The notes beneath the pieces are model-generated. The model had not been told where the DNA came from. It saw only the letters and a program-made list of their open reading frames with translations, and made no database searches. A stretch of DNA of 64,000 nucleotides, taken from positions 2,173,501-2,237,500 of the forward strand of contig NZ_CP062698.1 of the NCBI RefSeq assembly GCF_018389385.1. Reading direction: 5' to 3'. The DNA is from Anthocerotibacter panamensis C109 (GTDB lineage Bacteria; Cyanobacteriota; Cyanobacteriia; Gloeobacterales; Anthocerotibacteraceae). A program made the translations under genes and the position numbers. The number at the start of each line of letters is the position of its first letter. The stretch's first letter is position 1. This document shows, one piece after another, positions 9,596 to 18,402 of this stretch.

Positions 9596-9808
9596 ATGAG
9601 TGTAGACCTGGACGACTGCGCCTATGAAGCTGCGCTTGACGCCTACGATGCCGAAGGGCTGGAAGCCGCTTACCGGGCCGCCTTGACCGTATACGAGCAA
9701 GCTGGGCTGAGCCTCTCTCTGGCTGAGGAGCGTGCCCGAGAAACCCGTGCAGTTATTCAGGAAGATGCTGCCTATGACGATGTTCAGGTCAGTGTGCTAA
9801 ATCGATAA
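9596..9808 (+). CDS. Small acidic hypothetical protein
   Basis: A 70-residue ORF begins with ATG at 9596 after a 115-base gap. It is rich in Ala, Glu and Asp and is predicted almost wholly helical (DYxAAL/YRAALTVYEQAGL/AEERARETRAV). The codon use is sensible, but I recognise no family. It ends one base before the stop of the convergent membrane-protein gene. It may be a small regulator or adaptor; a spurious ORF is also possible. Confidence 0.5.
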   Translation: MSVDLDDCAYEAALDAYDAEGLEAAYRAALTVYEQAGLSLSLAEERARETRAVIQEDAAYDDVQVSVLNR

Positions 9809-10531
9809 CTAAGGTGGGGGGACGGTATCCAGGTGTTGGAGGAGGGCGTAGGACTGCATCCCCTGGAGTACAGCTATTTCCCGGAAGGCGGCGGTGAGTT
9901 TGGCATGGGCACTATCGCTCAAGGTCGGCTCGATACCCCGCAGTAAACTGGAGACCCACTCGGCCTGAGCCTGAATTTCAGTAGGCTCAATGCGTCCATC
10001 TGCAATGGCCCGCTGCCAGCTCTCCATCCGCTCAAAAAAGCGCAGTGCATAGATCTCGCCGCTGCTTTCGTCAAACCAGGACTGCGGCAGGGGCATCGTA
10101 CTAGGGGCGGTGGGAGTGGGGGGCTCGTTCAGGGTTTCACTGTCGGCGGGGAGCGCCCCTTCGATAGCAGCCCAGATCTGTTGGTCGAGTTGATACTGTT
10201 GCCATGTACCCCAGGCTGCCGTCAGGACCAAGGGCAGAAAGAGGAGTAAGCCGATACCGGCTACGATGATTTTGTCCCCCCAGGCTCCTGCGCCTAGGTC
10301 TACTTCGAGCTTGTCCTCGTCCAATGCACGGATTTGGACGGTCAGGGCGGCGGCGAAGCCGATAGCCACGCGCCACAGGTCGTCACGAAAACCCTGGACA
10401 ATCAGCTTGTCATCGGCAGTGCGGAAGATCTGAGTCTCGTAGTGGTTCTCGACAAACCACTGGCGCACCCGCTCCGCTAGGGCATCTGCTTTTAAACCAG
10501 GGGCGCGAAAGATGCGTGTCTGCATGGTCAA
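9809..10531 (-). CDS. Two-domain membrane protein, fusion of its upstream neighbours' domains
   Basis: The first 125 or so residues match the upstream 149-residue protein: each has a cytoplasmic-looking alpha/beta part ending in IVQGFRDDLWR / IVQGRKENLLR, then GFAAALTV, GAGAWGDK and a hydrophobic helix (about 93-112 here). The last 95 or so residues match the 102-residue protein: WFDESSGEIYALRFFERMESWQ, AIADGRIEP and IAVLQGMQ. Together they form one fused protein. It overlaps the upstream gene by four bases. No known function is recognised; the single hydrophobic segment suggests an inner-membrane anchored sensor or scaffold. Confidence 0.85.
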   Translation of the reverse strand: MTMQTRIFRAPGLKADALAERVRQWFVENHYETQIFRTADDKLIVQGFRDDLWRVAIGFAAALTVQIRALDEDKLEVDLGAGAWGDKIIVAGIGLLLFLPLVLTAAWGTWQQYQLDQQIWAAIEGALPADSETLNEPPTPTAPSTMPLPQSWFDESSGEIYALRFFERMESWQRAIADGRIEPTEIQAQAEWVSSLLRGIEPTLSDSAHAKLTAAFREIAVLQGMQSYALLQHLDTVPPP

Positions 10532-10977
10532 CTCCTAGGCGCTAATTTGACCGGCTGAAAAGGAGCAGCGGGTAGCTGCACCGGAACTTCCTGAGCATGG
10601 GGTAGACGGGCGTGGATATACTCCCAAAGCTTGTCCTCAAGGCCATCTTGCCGCCAGATCCCATAGGCTGCCGTGAAGGCTAAAGGAGCAAAAAGCAGCA
10701 CTCCGGCAAAGCCCGCCAGGAATTTATCGGTCCAACTACCCGCGCCAATGGCAACGGTCAAAGCTCCGTCCGGTTGGGTTGCGATAGTGACGGTGAGCGC
10801 GGCAGCTAGACCAAAAACAAAGCGCAACAGGTTTTCCTTGCGCCCCTGCACGATATAGGTATTGTCGGGTCCTGTGAAACTCTGGCTCTCAAAACCTTCC
10901 TGCTGAAACCATGACTCAAGGGCTGTCGCCAGATAGCGCGGTGAGGTATCCGGGATCGCGAACGCACGAACTTTCAT
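10528..10977 (-). CDS. Membrane protein of unknown function (paralogue of fusion N-terminal domain)
   Basis: The 149-residue protein has an alpha/beta N-terminal half (LESWFQQEGFESQSFTG, YIVQGRKENLLRFVFG), a beta segment (GALTVAIGAGSW) and a hydrophobic helix (FLAGFAGVLLFAPLAFTAAYG, about 89-109), then a short helical tail. It is clearly homologous to residues 1-125 of the next gene. It overlaps that gene and the preceding 102-residue gene by four bases each, so all three form one translationally coupled unit. I do not recognise a named family. Confidence 0.82.
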   Translation of the reverse strand: MKVRAFAIPDTSPRYLATALESWFQQEGFESQSFTGPDNTYIVQGRKENLLRFVFGLAAALTVTIATQPDGALTVAIGAGSWTDKFLAGFAGVLLFAPLAFTAAYGIWRQDGLEDKLWEYIHARLPHAQEVPVQLPAAPFQPVKLAPRS

Positions 10978-11279
10978 GGACGGGATACCTCGCTCGGTTG
11001 CAGGGTGCTCGTGATGGCTGTGGCCTGCATCGCTTGCAGAACCGCCATTTCAGAGAAGATCTCAGTGAGTTGGGCGTGTTGCTCGGGGGTGACGAGAGCC
11101 TCGACTTCTTTGAGCAGCGCAATCACCTGTTCGCCCTGAGCACGCAGCTCGTCTGGGGTGATTTTGCCATCTGCAATGGCTTGCTGCCAGCTCTCCATCT
11201 GTTGAAAGTAGTCGGTCAGGTGGACCTGCCCTGTTTCTTCATCAAACCAATGTGCCCGAGGAGTCGTTTGTTTTTCCAT
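10974..11279 (-). CDS. Small soluble protein of unknown function (paralogue of fusion C-terminal domain)
   Basis: First gene of a three-gene leftward unit. The ATG at 11279 is preceded closely by AGAGG; a GTG one codon upstream is the alternative start. The 101-residue product is helical: HWFDEETGQVHLTDYFQQMESWQQAIADG, then VIALLKEVEAL and EMAVLQAMQ. The same segments make up the C-terminal third of the 240-residue protein two genes on. No hydrophobic helix is present, so it is probably cytoplasmic and may bind the membrane partner encoded next. The function is unknown. Confidence 0.8.
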   Translation of the reverse strand: MEKQTTPRAHWFDEETGQVHLTDYFQQMESWQQAIADGKITPDELRAQGEQVIALLKEVEALVTPEQHAQLTEIFSEMAVLQAMQATAITSTLQPSEVSRP

Positions 11280-11368
11280 CACATCCTCTTACCGATAGGT
11301 TATGGGACGGGGGTTGTTTTCGCTTGACCCTCCCCAATTTTACTGGGAGCCGGCGGCTGAAACATACG

Positions 11369-13624
11369 CTAAACTTCGACAGCTTGTTCTGGATTGACCA
11401 GTAATGCCACCGTGCGGACAGCCTCTGGCTCACCTCTCAGGAGCAGACAGTCCCCCTGCTCCAGGCGCAAGTCTCCGCCGGGAGAAGTGTAGAGCTTGCC
11501 CTGCCGCCGGACCGCTTGCACCACTACGTTATGGCGGCGGCGCAGGTCGGTCTGAGTCAGGGTTTGACCGACCAAGGGCGAGGGCTCGGCGAGGGTCACC
11601 CAGTCATTGAGCCCCTGCGGTGCCTCCAGTCGTCCCGTCACCAAGTCACGGAAGGAGGCCATTTCCATCTCAGCACCCACTACGAGCAGACGGTCATCGG
11701 CTTGCAGCAGGGTCTGACCGGTCGGATAACGCATGGTCTGCCCCGCGCGCTCTATCGCCATCACACTGGCTCCTGTGAGGTTGCGGATGTCCGCTTCGGC
11801 TAGGGTCTGCCCGACCAGCCGACAGCGCTCGGTGAGGAGAATCCACTCCCCATTGAAGTCAGCCGCAGCAGTCAGGAGGTCTTTGAGTACCTGTCCCTGG
11901 GACTCCTCGGGCAGTAAAGTACGGTAGCGGCCTGCGCGGATCGTATCGAGCGCTTGTTCAATAGCCGATTTAGGCTCACCCAAGTTAGTCAATAGACTCG
12001 CTCCCATCTCTAGGGCTGCCTCAAATTCCGGTTGAACGACTTCTTTAGCGCCGAGTTGAGCCAGGACCTCGATCTCACTGCTGGTATGAGCGCGGGCCAT
12101 GACCAGCAGTTCTGGGGCAAACTCCAGAGCCCGCTTGAGGGCGAGCCGGGTGCTCGTCGGGTCAGGCAGGGCAATAGTCAGGGCGTTAGCCCGCTCCAAA
12201 TGGGCTTTTTCGAGGACCAGTTCGCTGTCAGCATCGCCCAAAATATAGGGTAATCCCTGGAGGCGTAACAGTTGGATAGCCGCGTCGCTGTTGTCGATGA
12301 CCAGAACTTTCTGGTTGCGCGTCAAGAGCAACTTCACCAGAATTTGACCGACCCGCCCATAGCCCGCCACCACGACATGACCGCTGATGGTCTCGGGAAT
12401 CGACAGTTCACGCACTCCGGTCAGATGCCCGAAGAGGCGGTTGGTCACGGGTAATTTGAGGAGTCCCTCGGCTAGAGGTTGGGCGAACCGGATAAACAGG
12501 GGGGTCACCACCAAGGTGATCGCCGTCGTACCCAAGACTAGGACGTACTTCTTCTCGTCTATGAGACCAAGGCTCAAACCCACTTGCGCCAGGACAAACG
12601 AAAACTCGCCAATCTGGTTGAGCCCCAGGCTAGCAATCACCGCCGTCTTGAAGCTGTAGCGGAAGCCCAGCACGATGGGCAGGATAACCAGAGCCTTGCC
12701 CAGCATCACCACAGCCACAAGCGCAAGGATGAGCCCGAGGTTCTGCCCCAGGACAAATGGGTTGATGAGCATCCCAATCGAGGCAAAAAACAGGGTCGCA
12801 AACGTATCTCGCAGCGGGAAGACCTTAGCTAGGGCTTGATCGGCGTATTCAATCTCCGAGATCATCAGCCCTGCCACAAAAGCTCCCATCTCGATGGAGA
12901 GCCCAAAAGCTGCCGTCGTCAGGGCTACCCCCAGACACAGAGCTAGGACCGTGAGCAAGAATAGTTCGGAACTCCCGGAGCGGGCCACCGCTTTTATCAA
13001 GGGTGGAACGAGCCAGACGCCCACCGCGACGGCCCCCACTGCAAAGAGTAGCCCCTTACCGACCGCTGCGAGGAGCGCCCAACCAATCGCATCGGGAGGT
13101 TGATTCAAGGCGGGCAGGACAGCGAGCATCAGCCCCAACGCCAAATCCTGGACGATGAGTATAGCCAGCATCACCTGACCGTGTAGCGTCTGGACTTCTC
13201 CACGCTCCGCTAGAGTCTTGAGGACAACGGCTGTCGAGGACAGCGAAAGCAGCGCCCCCAGGAAGATCCCACGAATCGGACTATCGACCCACCCGGTCCC
13301 ATAGGCCAGCAGGGCGACCAAAATAGTCGTCAGGCCAATCTGGAGCGCCCCACCGCCTAGGGCAATGCCCCGGACCCGGTTGAGGTCTTTGAGGGAGAAC
13401 TCCACGCCCAGGGCAAAGAGCAAAAAAGCCACCCCGACTTCGGCTAGACCCTGGATCTGTTCCACATCGCCCAGCAGTTTTAGCCCGAAAGGACCAACAA
13501 TCAGCCCGCTGACGAGGTATCCCAGCAGGACGGGCTGTTTCAGGCGATTGGCAAGATACCCGCCTAGGGCGGCGGTCCCCAAAACAGTGACGAGATCGAG
13601 GATAAAGTTATGTCCTGCTGCCAT
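11369..13624 (-). CDS. KefB-type K+(Na+)/H+ antiporter with TrkA-N and two TrkA-C domains
   Basis: This 751-residue CPA2 antiporter has about 12 membrane helices (residues 5-385), a Rossmann regulatory domain starting VVVAGYGRVGQILVKLLL (about 412), and two RCK-C/TrkA-C modules at about 585-660 and 670-745 (both with LVGQTL). The family exchanges K+ or Na+ for protons, gated by nucleotide binding. GGAGGTGAC directly before the ATG is a strong ribosome site. It lies 80 bases downstream of the ClC gene on the same strand, which suggests a shared role in ion and pH balance. Confidence 0.93.
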   Translation of the reverse strand: MAAGHNFILDLVTVLGTAALGGYLANRLKQPVLLGYLVSGLIVGPFGLKLLGDVEQIQGLAEVGVAFLLFALGVEFSLKDLNRVRGIALGGGALQIGLTTILVALLAYGTGWVDSPIRGIFLGALLSLSSTAVVLKTLAERGEVQTLHGQVMLAILIVQDLALGLMLAVLPALNQPPDAIGWALLAAVGKGLLFAVGAVAVGVWLVPPLIKAVARSGSSELFLLTVLALCLGVALTTAAFGLSIEMGAFVAGLMISEIEYADQALAKVFPLRDTFATLFFASIGMLINPFVLGQNLGLILALVAVVMLGKALVILPIVLGFRYSFKTAVIASLGLNQIGEFSFVLAQVGLSLGLIDEKKYVLVLGTTAITLVVTPLFIRFAQPLAEGLLKLPVTNRLFGHLTGVRELSIPETISGHVVVAGYGRVGQILVKLLLTRNQKVLVIDNSDAAIQLLRLQGLPYILGDADSELVLEKAHLERANALTIALPDPTSTRLALKRALEFAPELLVMARAHTSSEIEVLAQLGAKEVVQPEFEAALEMGASLLTNLGEPKSAIEQALDTIRAGRYRTLLPEESQGQVLKDLLTAAADFNGEWILLTERCRLVGQTLAEADIRNLTGASVMAIERAGQTMRYPTGQTLLQADDRLLVVGAEMEMASFRDLVTGRLEAPQGLNDWVTLAEPSPLVGQTLTQTDLRRRHNVVVQAVRRQGKLYTSPGGDLRLEQGDCLLLRGEPEAVRTVALLVNPEQAVEV

Positions 13625-13704
13625 GTCACCTCCTGGAAAGCCTGACCACCCCTAACAGTTTAAACGAAGGGCCTGACTTGCCTGAGAAGGGGCTGTTGGC
13701 CTTG

Positions 13705-16275
13705 TTAAGGCGTGCTCACCAGGACTAGGGTACAGTCGCTGAGGCGGGCGATTTCCTCGGGGATATTGCCATAGACCAGCTTTTGGAGGAGGCGTTCGCG
13801 GCTTGCGCCCAGGACAATGGCCTCGAAATCTCCTTCGCGGGCAATTTGCACTACCGCCTGCGGCACCGAGCGGGCACAGAGGCTCAGGGTGGTGACCGGA
13901 TGGCCCAGTTGTGCTTCGAGAAAGCGGGCGTTTTCGGCCAAAACCTGTCCGGTGAAGGGCTCTGTCTCGGGGGTCAACACTTGGCAGAGGGTGACTGAAT
14001 CGGACTTGCTCCCTTTGAGTAGCGCAGGCAGTAGCTGCACCGCTTGCTGGGCGTTAGGTCCGCCCCCCATCGGCACTAACCAACGCTGGGGAAGGTCTGT
14101 GCCCTTGAGGTTGACCAGGATCACCTCGCAGGGAGCTTGGCGAATCAGGGTATCCACGATCTGGCTAAAAACCCGTCCCGGCGTCTTGGTAGTGCCCTTC
14201 CAGCCCATGAGGACCAGGTCAATCCGACGCTCTTTGATGGCCTCCAAAACTGCCTGAGCAACGTCATGTGCTACGCGTACTTGAGTGTGGACCGAGAGGC
14301 CCTCTTGCCGTCCAAAGCGGCTAGCTTGTTGGAGGAGTGCATCCGCGCTCGGGTCCACGGCGGTTTCGGCAGGGGAGCAGGTGCGGGGGACCAGGATGAC
14401 ATGTAGGGCTTCTAGCTCGTAGTTGCGCGCGCGCGCCAAGGCCCCTGCCCAGCGCAGTAGGTATGGCGCAGTGCGCGGGTTGACCAGAGGGACCAGTAGA
14501 CGGCCCTGCCCTGTAGCCGGAGCGCGGGTTTGATAGACGACATAGGAGGGCTCGGGGCGCGGTCCTAGGTTGCTCCCCTCGCCGATGAGGTCCACCTCCG
14601 CGCGCAAAATGTCGCTGCGGGTGATGATGCCCACCAGCCGCCGGCCCTCGGTCACCGGTAGACGGCTGAGGCTATAGCGGTTGAGCAGGTAGAGGACTTC
14701 TGTGAGGCTATCGGTGGGGCGCACAGTCAGCGGTTGCGGGGTCATGATGTCCGCCAGTGTTGCCCCCTCGGAGCTTTCCGCAAGACGGTCCAGGTCTGAC
14801 TGAGCGACAATCCCTACTAGCAGTCCATCTTCCATCACAGGGAAGCCTCGGTGGTGGGAGCGCGAAAAGGCTTGACGCACCTCCTTCAAGCTCAGATGCC
14901 GATCGAGGGTCTCGACTTTGGACTGCATCACCTCCCCCGCCGTCAGGGACCCGAGTTGTTGGGAGGCTGTGGGGGTAGACGGAAGTTGGATGCCCTGAAA
15001 CTCCAGCAGGATGTCGTAGAGGGAGCCCTTGTAAAGCTGTTCTGCCACCAGATAGGAGACCGCACAGGCGATCATCAGGGGCAAGATGAGATTGAAGTCG
15101 TTGGTCAGCTCAAAAGTGATGACGATGGCGGTGATGGGCACGCGAGCCACCGCACAAAAAACCGCCCCCATTCCGACCAAAGCGTAGGCCGTAGGCGGGG
15201 TCGCCCCCAGCCAATGTTGCTCCAGGCTCCCGACCAGATACCCCAGGCTAGAGCCCATCAAGAGCGTCGGCGCAAACAGCCCCCCCGGAGCCCCGGCGCC
15301 ATAGGCCACCATGGTCAGACCGAATTGGACCGCCAGAGCCAGAAGCGCTAGATGCCAGTTCGCCCCCAGCCCGACCAGGATTTCCCTGAGCCCGCTACTG
15401 TTGCGAAAGACATCCGGGAGCATCGAGATGACCAACCCGCAGACCAGTCCCGCCAACCCCACCCGGAGGGTCAGCCCCAGTTTGAGCACCCGTTGGTTCA
15501 CATCGAGACTAGCGAGTATCCCCCGGTTAAAGACCGCGCCCAGGATACCCGCTAGCACCCCCAGCAACAGATAAAAAGGGATCTCCATCACCCCAAAGCC
15601 CGTGTGGTTGACCAGGGCAATCAGGCTGAGATCCAGGCTCTGCCCCCCTAAGACCCGTGAGAGAACCGCGCCGATAAAAGCCGCTAAAATGGCCGGTCCC
15701 AAGGTCAAGCCAGAGACATCTTTGAGCAGTTCCTCGACCACAAAGAGCACCGCTGCGACGGGCGTATTAAAAGCTGCCGCCAAACCCGCTCCTGCCCCCG
15801 CAGCTATCAGTTGGCGGCGATAGTCCGGGGCTGTGGGCACCCAACGACTCAACTGCGCCGCCAGTGCCGCCCCTACCTGGACCGTCGGCCCCTCTCGACC
15901 CAAGGGCAACCCCGCCCCCAGCGCCAGCATCCCGCTCACCAGCTTAAGCGACGCGACGCGCAACCCTAAAGGAATCGGCACGCCCGCCAGCCCTGCCTTG
16001 ACCTGAGGGATGCCGCTGCCTGCCGCCTCAGGAGCCCAGCGCTCGACCAGCCAACCGGCCATGAGCCCGCCCAGTAGCCCTAGCCCCGGCAAGACCAACC
16101 AGGGGAACCCTAGGTAAGAAGCTTGGACCCGCCAAGTTCCCAACCAGCCGACCCCTCGACTCAACAAAACCGCCGCTAGCCCCGAGACCAACCCAATCAA
16201 GCAAGCCTGGACAATAGCTAGTTGTTTGGGTGGCAAAAACAGACGCCAGCGCTTGAGAACCGAGAAGTCCCACAT
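13705..16275 (-). CDS. ClC chloride channel/transporter fused to CBS pair and two UspA domains
   Basis: The ClC core (about 20-430) shows all three selectivity motifs: GSGIPQVK, GREGPTVQVG with the gating Glu, and GAPGGLFAPTL. Two CBS domains follow (about 450-570: VMQSKVETLDRHLSL, DIMTPQPLTVRPTDSL). Two universal-stress-protein domains end the 856-residue protein (the first ends LVLMGWKG...PCEVILVN; the second ends AIVLGASRERLLQKLVYGN). The fusion suggests anion flux controlled by adenine nucleotides or stress. I used ATG 16275; an in-frame TTG lies two codons upstream, and neither has a good ribosome site. Confidence 0.93.
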   Translation of the reverse strand: MWDFSVLKRWRLFLPPKQLAIVQACLIGLVSGLAAVLLSRGVGWLGTWRVQASYLGFPWLVLPGLGLLGGLMAGWLVERWAPEAAGSGIPQVKAGLAGVPIPLGLRVASLKLVSGMLALGAGLPLGREGPTVQVGAALAAQLSRWVPTAPDYRRQLIAAGAGAGLAAAFNTPVAAVLFVVEELLKDVSGLTLGPAILAAFIGAVLSRVLGGQSLDLSLIALVNHTGFGVMEIPFYLLLGVLAGILGAVFNRGILASLDVNQRVLKLGLTLRVGLAGLVCGLVISMLPDVFRNSSGLREILVGLGANWHLALLALAVQFGLTMVAYGAGAPGGLFAPTLLMGSSLGYLVGSLEQHWLGATPPTAYALVGMGAVFCAVARVPITAIVITFELTNDFNLILPLMIACAVSYLVAEQLYKGSLYDILLEFQGIQLPSTPTASQQLGSLTAGEVMQSKVETLDRHLSLKEVRQAFSRSHHRGFPVMEDGLLVGIVAQSDLDRLAESSEGATLADIMTPQPLTVRPTDSLTEVLYLLNRYSLSRLPVTEGRRLVGIITRSDILRAEVDLIGEGSNLGPRPEPSYVVYQTRAPATGQGRLLVPLVNPRTAPYLLRWAGALARARNYELEALHVILVPRTCSPAETAVDPSADALLQQASRFGRQEGLSVHTQVRVAHDVAQAVLEAIKERRIDLVLMGWKGTTKTPGRVFSQIVDTLIRQAPCEVILVNLKGTDLPQRWLVPMGGGPNAQQAVQLLPALLKGSKSDSVTLCQVLTPETEPFTGQVLAENARFLEAQLGHPVTTLSLCARSVPQAVVQIAREGDFEAIVLGASRERLLQKLVYGNIPEEIARLSDCTLVLVSTP

Positions 16276-16386
16276 CGCCAAAGGTGTACTACTACTTCCA
16301 GGTTAAGGGATACGCGACCGTATCGAGTGTAGCTGGGGTAGCCTTGACCGGAGAGCCACTCTCTGTGCCTACCCCAGGAGAATTTT

Positions 16387-17148
16387 ATGTCTAACCATTG
16401 GACGCTGACCGGAAAAAAGGCTCTGGTGACCGGAGCTTCTAAAGGCATTGGTCTCGCTGTAGCCGAGGAATTACTGGCTCTAGGTGCTGAAGTCCTAGCT
16501 GTGGCCCGCAGTCTTGCGCCCCTTGACCAACACCTAGCTGTCTGGCAAAGCCAAGGGAAAAAAGCCCAGAGCCTCCAGGCTGATGTGGCAACATCCCTAG
16601 GTCGTCAGAGGATCGTGGACTTTGTGGCAGAGACCGGGCTCGACATCTTGGTCAACAACGTGGGCACCAACCTCCGTAAACCCACTCTGGACTACACCGC
16701 AGCAGAATACGCGTCGCTTGTGGAGACGAACCAGACTTCAGTGTTCGAGCTGTGCCGCCTCTGCCATCCTTTTTTGCAACAAGGGCGTGATGCCAGCATT
16801 GTCAATATCAGTTCTGTCGCCGGTCTGGTGGGTGTGCGTACCGGAGCGCCCTACGCGATGACCAAAGCGGCTATGGTCCAATTGACGCGCTATCTGGCTG
16901 TAGAGTGGGCCAAAGATGGCATTCGCGTCAATGCTGTCGCCCCTTGGTATATCCGCACCCCGCTGGCTGAACAGGTATTGCAAAATCCCGATTTTCTCGC
17001 CTCTGTGCTGGCGCGCACACCTTTGGGGCGGGTGGGTGAACCGGAGGAAGTAGCTGGGGTAGTGGCCTTTTTGTGTATGCCTGCGGCTTCGTTCGTGACA
17101 GGGCAGTGTGTGGCGGCGGATGGCGGCTTTCTGGCTTTGGGGTTTTAG
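16387..17148 (+). CDS. SDR-family oxidoreductase, tropinone-reductase-like
   Basis: The 253-residue classical short-chain dehydrogenase has the cofactor motif TGASKGIG (about 16-23), NNVG, a Ser in ISSVAG and the catalytic YAMTKAA. It ends with [16 protein letters not shown], the usual C-terminus. AGGAGAATTTT precedes the ATG. The overall sequence is closest in feel to plant/cyanobacterial tropinone-reductase-like enzymes, but the substrate cannot be told. It overlaps the convergent CIA30 gene by four bases. Confidence 0.92.
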   Translation: MSNHWTLTGKKALVTGASKGIGLAVAEELLALGAEVLAVARSLAPLDQHLAVWQSQGKKAQSLQADVATSLGRQRIVDFVAETGLDILVNNVGTNLRKPTLDYTAAEYASLVETNQTSVFELCRLCHPFLQQGRDASIVNISSVAGLVGVRTGAPYAMTKAAMVQLTRYLAVEWAKDGIRVNAVAPWYIRTPLAEQVLQNPDFLASVLARTPLGRVGEPEEVAGVVAFLCMPAASFVTGQCVAADGGFLALGF

Positions 17149-18221
17149 CGGCGCGTTTCTATCTCTTGGCTGCTGTGTAGCACAGTATAGGGCAGATCCC
17201 CGCAAGCCAAGTCCGGGATATCCCTGCCCTCAGCTTGGACCAGGATCAGCCGGGGCAGAGGGTTTGCGCCATAGGCGGTAATGGAGGCTACCTCCAAGTG
17301 GAAAGGACCGGGACGGAAACTTGGATTTAAGGCCCCGTCGTACTCAAATTTGCTGAGCATCAACTGCAAAGCACTGATGTGTGCAGTGTCAACGGGCGGG
17401 GCATCGGGCAGGGTTTTGGCACGAAAAACAGGGATCAGGCGGGTAAAGGGAATCTGTACGGAGATCCAAGTCTTGGGAACCGTGTCAAAAGAAGCGCTGT
17501 AAGCAACACTGTCCCAACGCTCATCCGTGCGCAACAAAAATTTATAGCGTTGACCGTCGCCTTTCACCCGTAGCGCAATTCCACTAAAGCGGCTGAGGTC
17601 AAGTCGGGGATTGAAGTCTCGGGTGCGCACGGACGCGAAGCCGCCGGAATTCGCCGTCGAGACCCGCCCGGTAAAAAGTGCACCCCCCTCCACCACGAGT
17701 AGTTTGCTCTCACTCACGCCGCCCATCACTACATCATCGACAGCGCCCCAAGTCTCCTGAAGATCGAGATGGTGAACGTCAAAAAGGGTAGCTTCTGTGC
17801 CTCGGGGCGGACTAGCAGCAAAATGCCGCGCCGTAGCCTGAATCAGATTGTGCAAGCCAAGGGCTACTCCAGACTCCGCAAAACAGTAAACAACCGCTTC
17901 GATCCCGGCAAAAAGCCCTGCATCCAGCGTTTCCGGGCACTGAAGATCCGCAACGACCGCTTCGACACCCTCCACCGCTTGGTCCCGGTCCCGAACAAGT
18001 GCCCGTAGCGGGTGGTCCGCCAATTTTTTGACTACCTGCTGCCCGAGGTCCGTGTCGGCCCCAACCACCAAAATCCCCCCGCGCTTGGGCATCAGCCCGC
18101 CCGCCCCGCCCGGAATACTCAGCCACTGCCGCAACCAATCCAAGTCTGCCCATACTGGTAGCTTCCCAAAATAGGCTAGGGTGCGGATAAACCGTCCCCC
18201 GTCCCACCAGTTAATGCTCAT
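17145..18221 (-). CDS. CIA30-domain protein with NAD(P)-binding-like N-terminal region
   Basis: Residues about 45-135 resemble a Rossmann domain ([27 protein letters not shown]). Residues about 145-330 are a CIA30/complex I intermediate-associated domain, with [33 protein letters not shown] and [16 protein letters not shown]. Homologues assist assembly of respiratory or photosynthetic complexes, and CIA30 folds are galactose-binding-like. The Rossmann part lacks the middle and catalytic portion of a normal SDR, so it looks reduced. The gene converges on the SDR gene and diverges from the sensor kinase at 18403. Confidence 0.85.
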   Translation of the reverse strand: MSINWWDGGRFIRTLAYFGKLPVWADLDWLRQWLSIPGGAGGLMPKRGGILVVGADTDLGQQVVKKLADHPLRALVRDRDQAVEGVEAVVADLQCPETLDAGLFAGIEAVVYCFAESGVALGLHNLIQATARHFAASPPRGTEATLFDVHHLDLQETWGAVDDVVMGGVSESKLLVVEGGALFTGRVSTANSGGFASVRTRDFNPRLDLSRFSGIALRVKGDGQRYKFLLRTDERWDSVAYSASFDTVPKTWISVQIPFTRLIPVFRAKTLPDAPPVDTAHISALQLMLSKFEYDGALNPSFRPGPFHLEVASITAYGANPLPRLILVQAEGRDIPDLACGDLPYTVLHSSQEIETRR

Positions 18222-18402
18222 GAGGTCTCTTTGAATCCCATAGCTCTAATGTACTCGTGGTGAGCCAAGTCTATAAACGTACTGCCTAGAAGGGTCCGCA
18301 TGTCAATAATTTTGCTTGAATTTTACATAACGTAATTTTTATCCCAGTTTTACCCCTATCCTGGCTCTTAAAATTAATGAAGGATGAGGGAGTCAGATAG
18401 TT

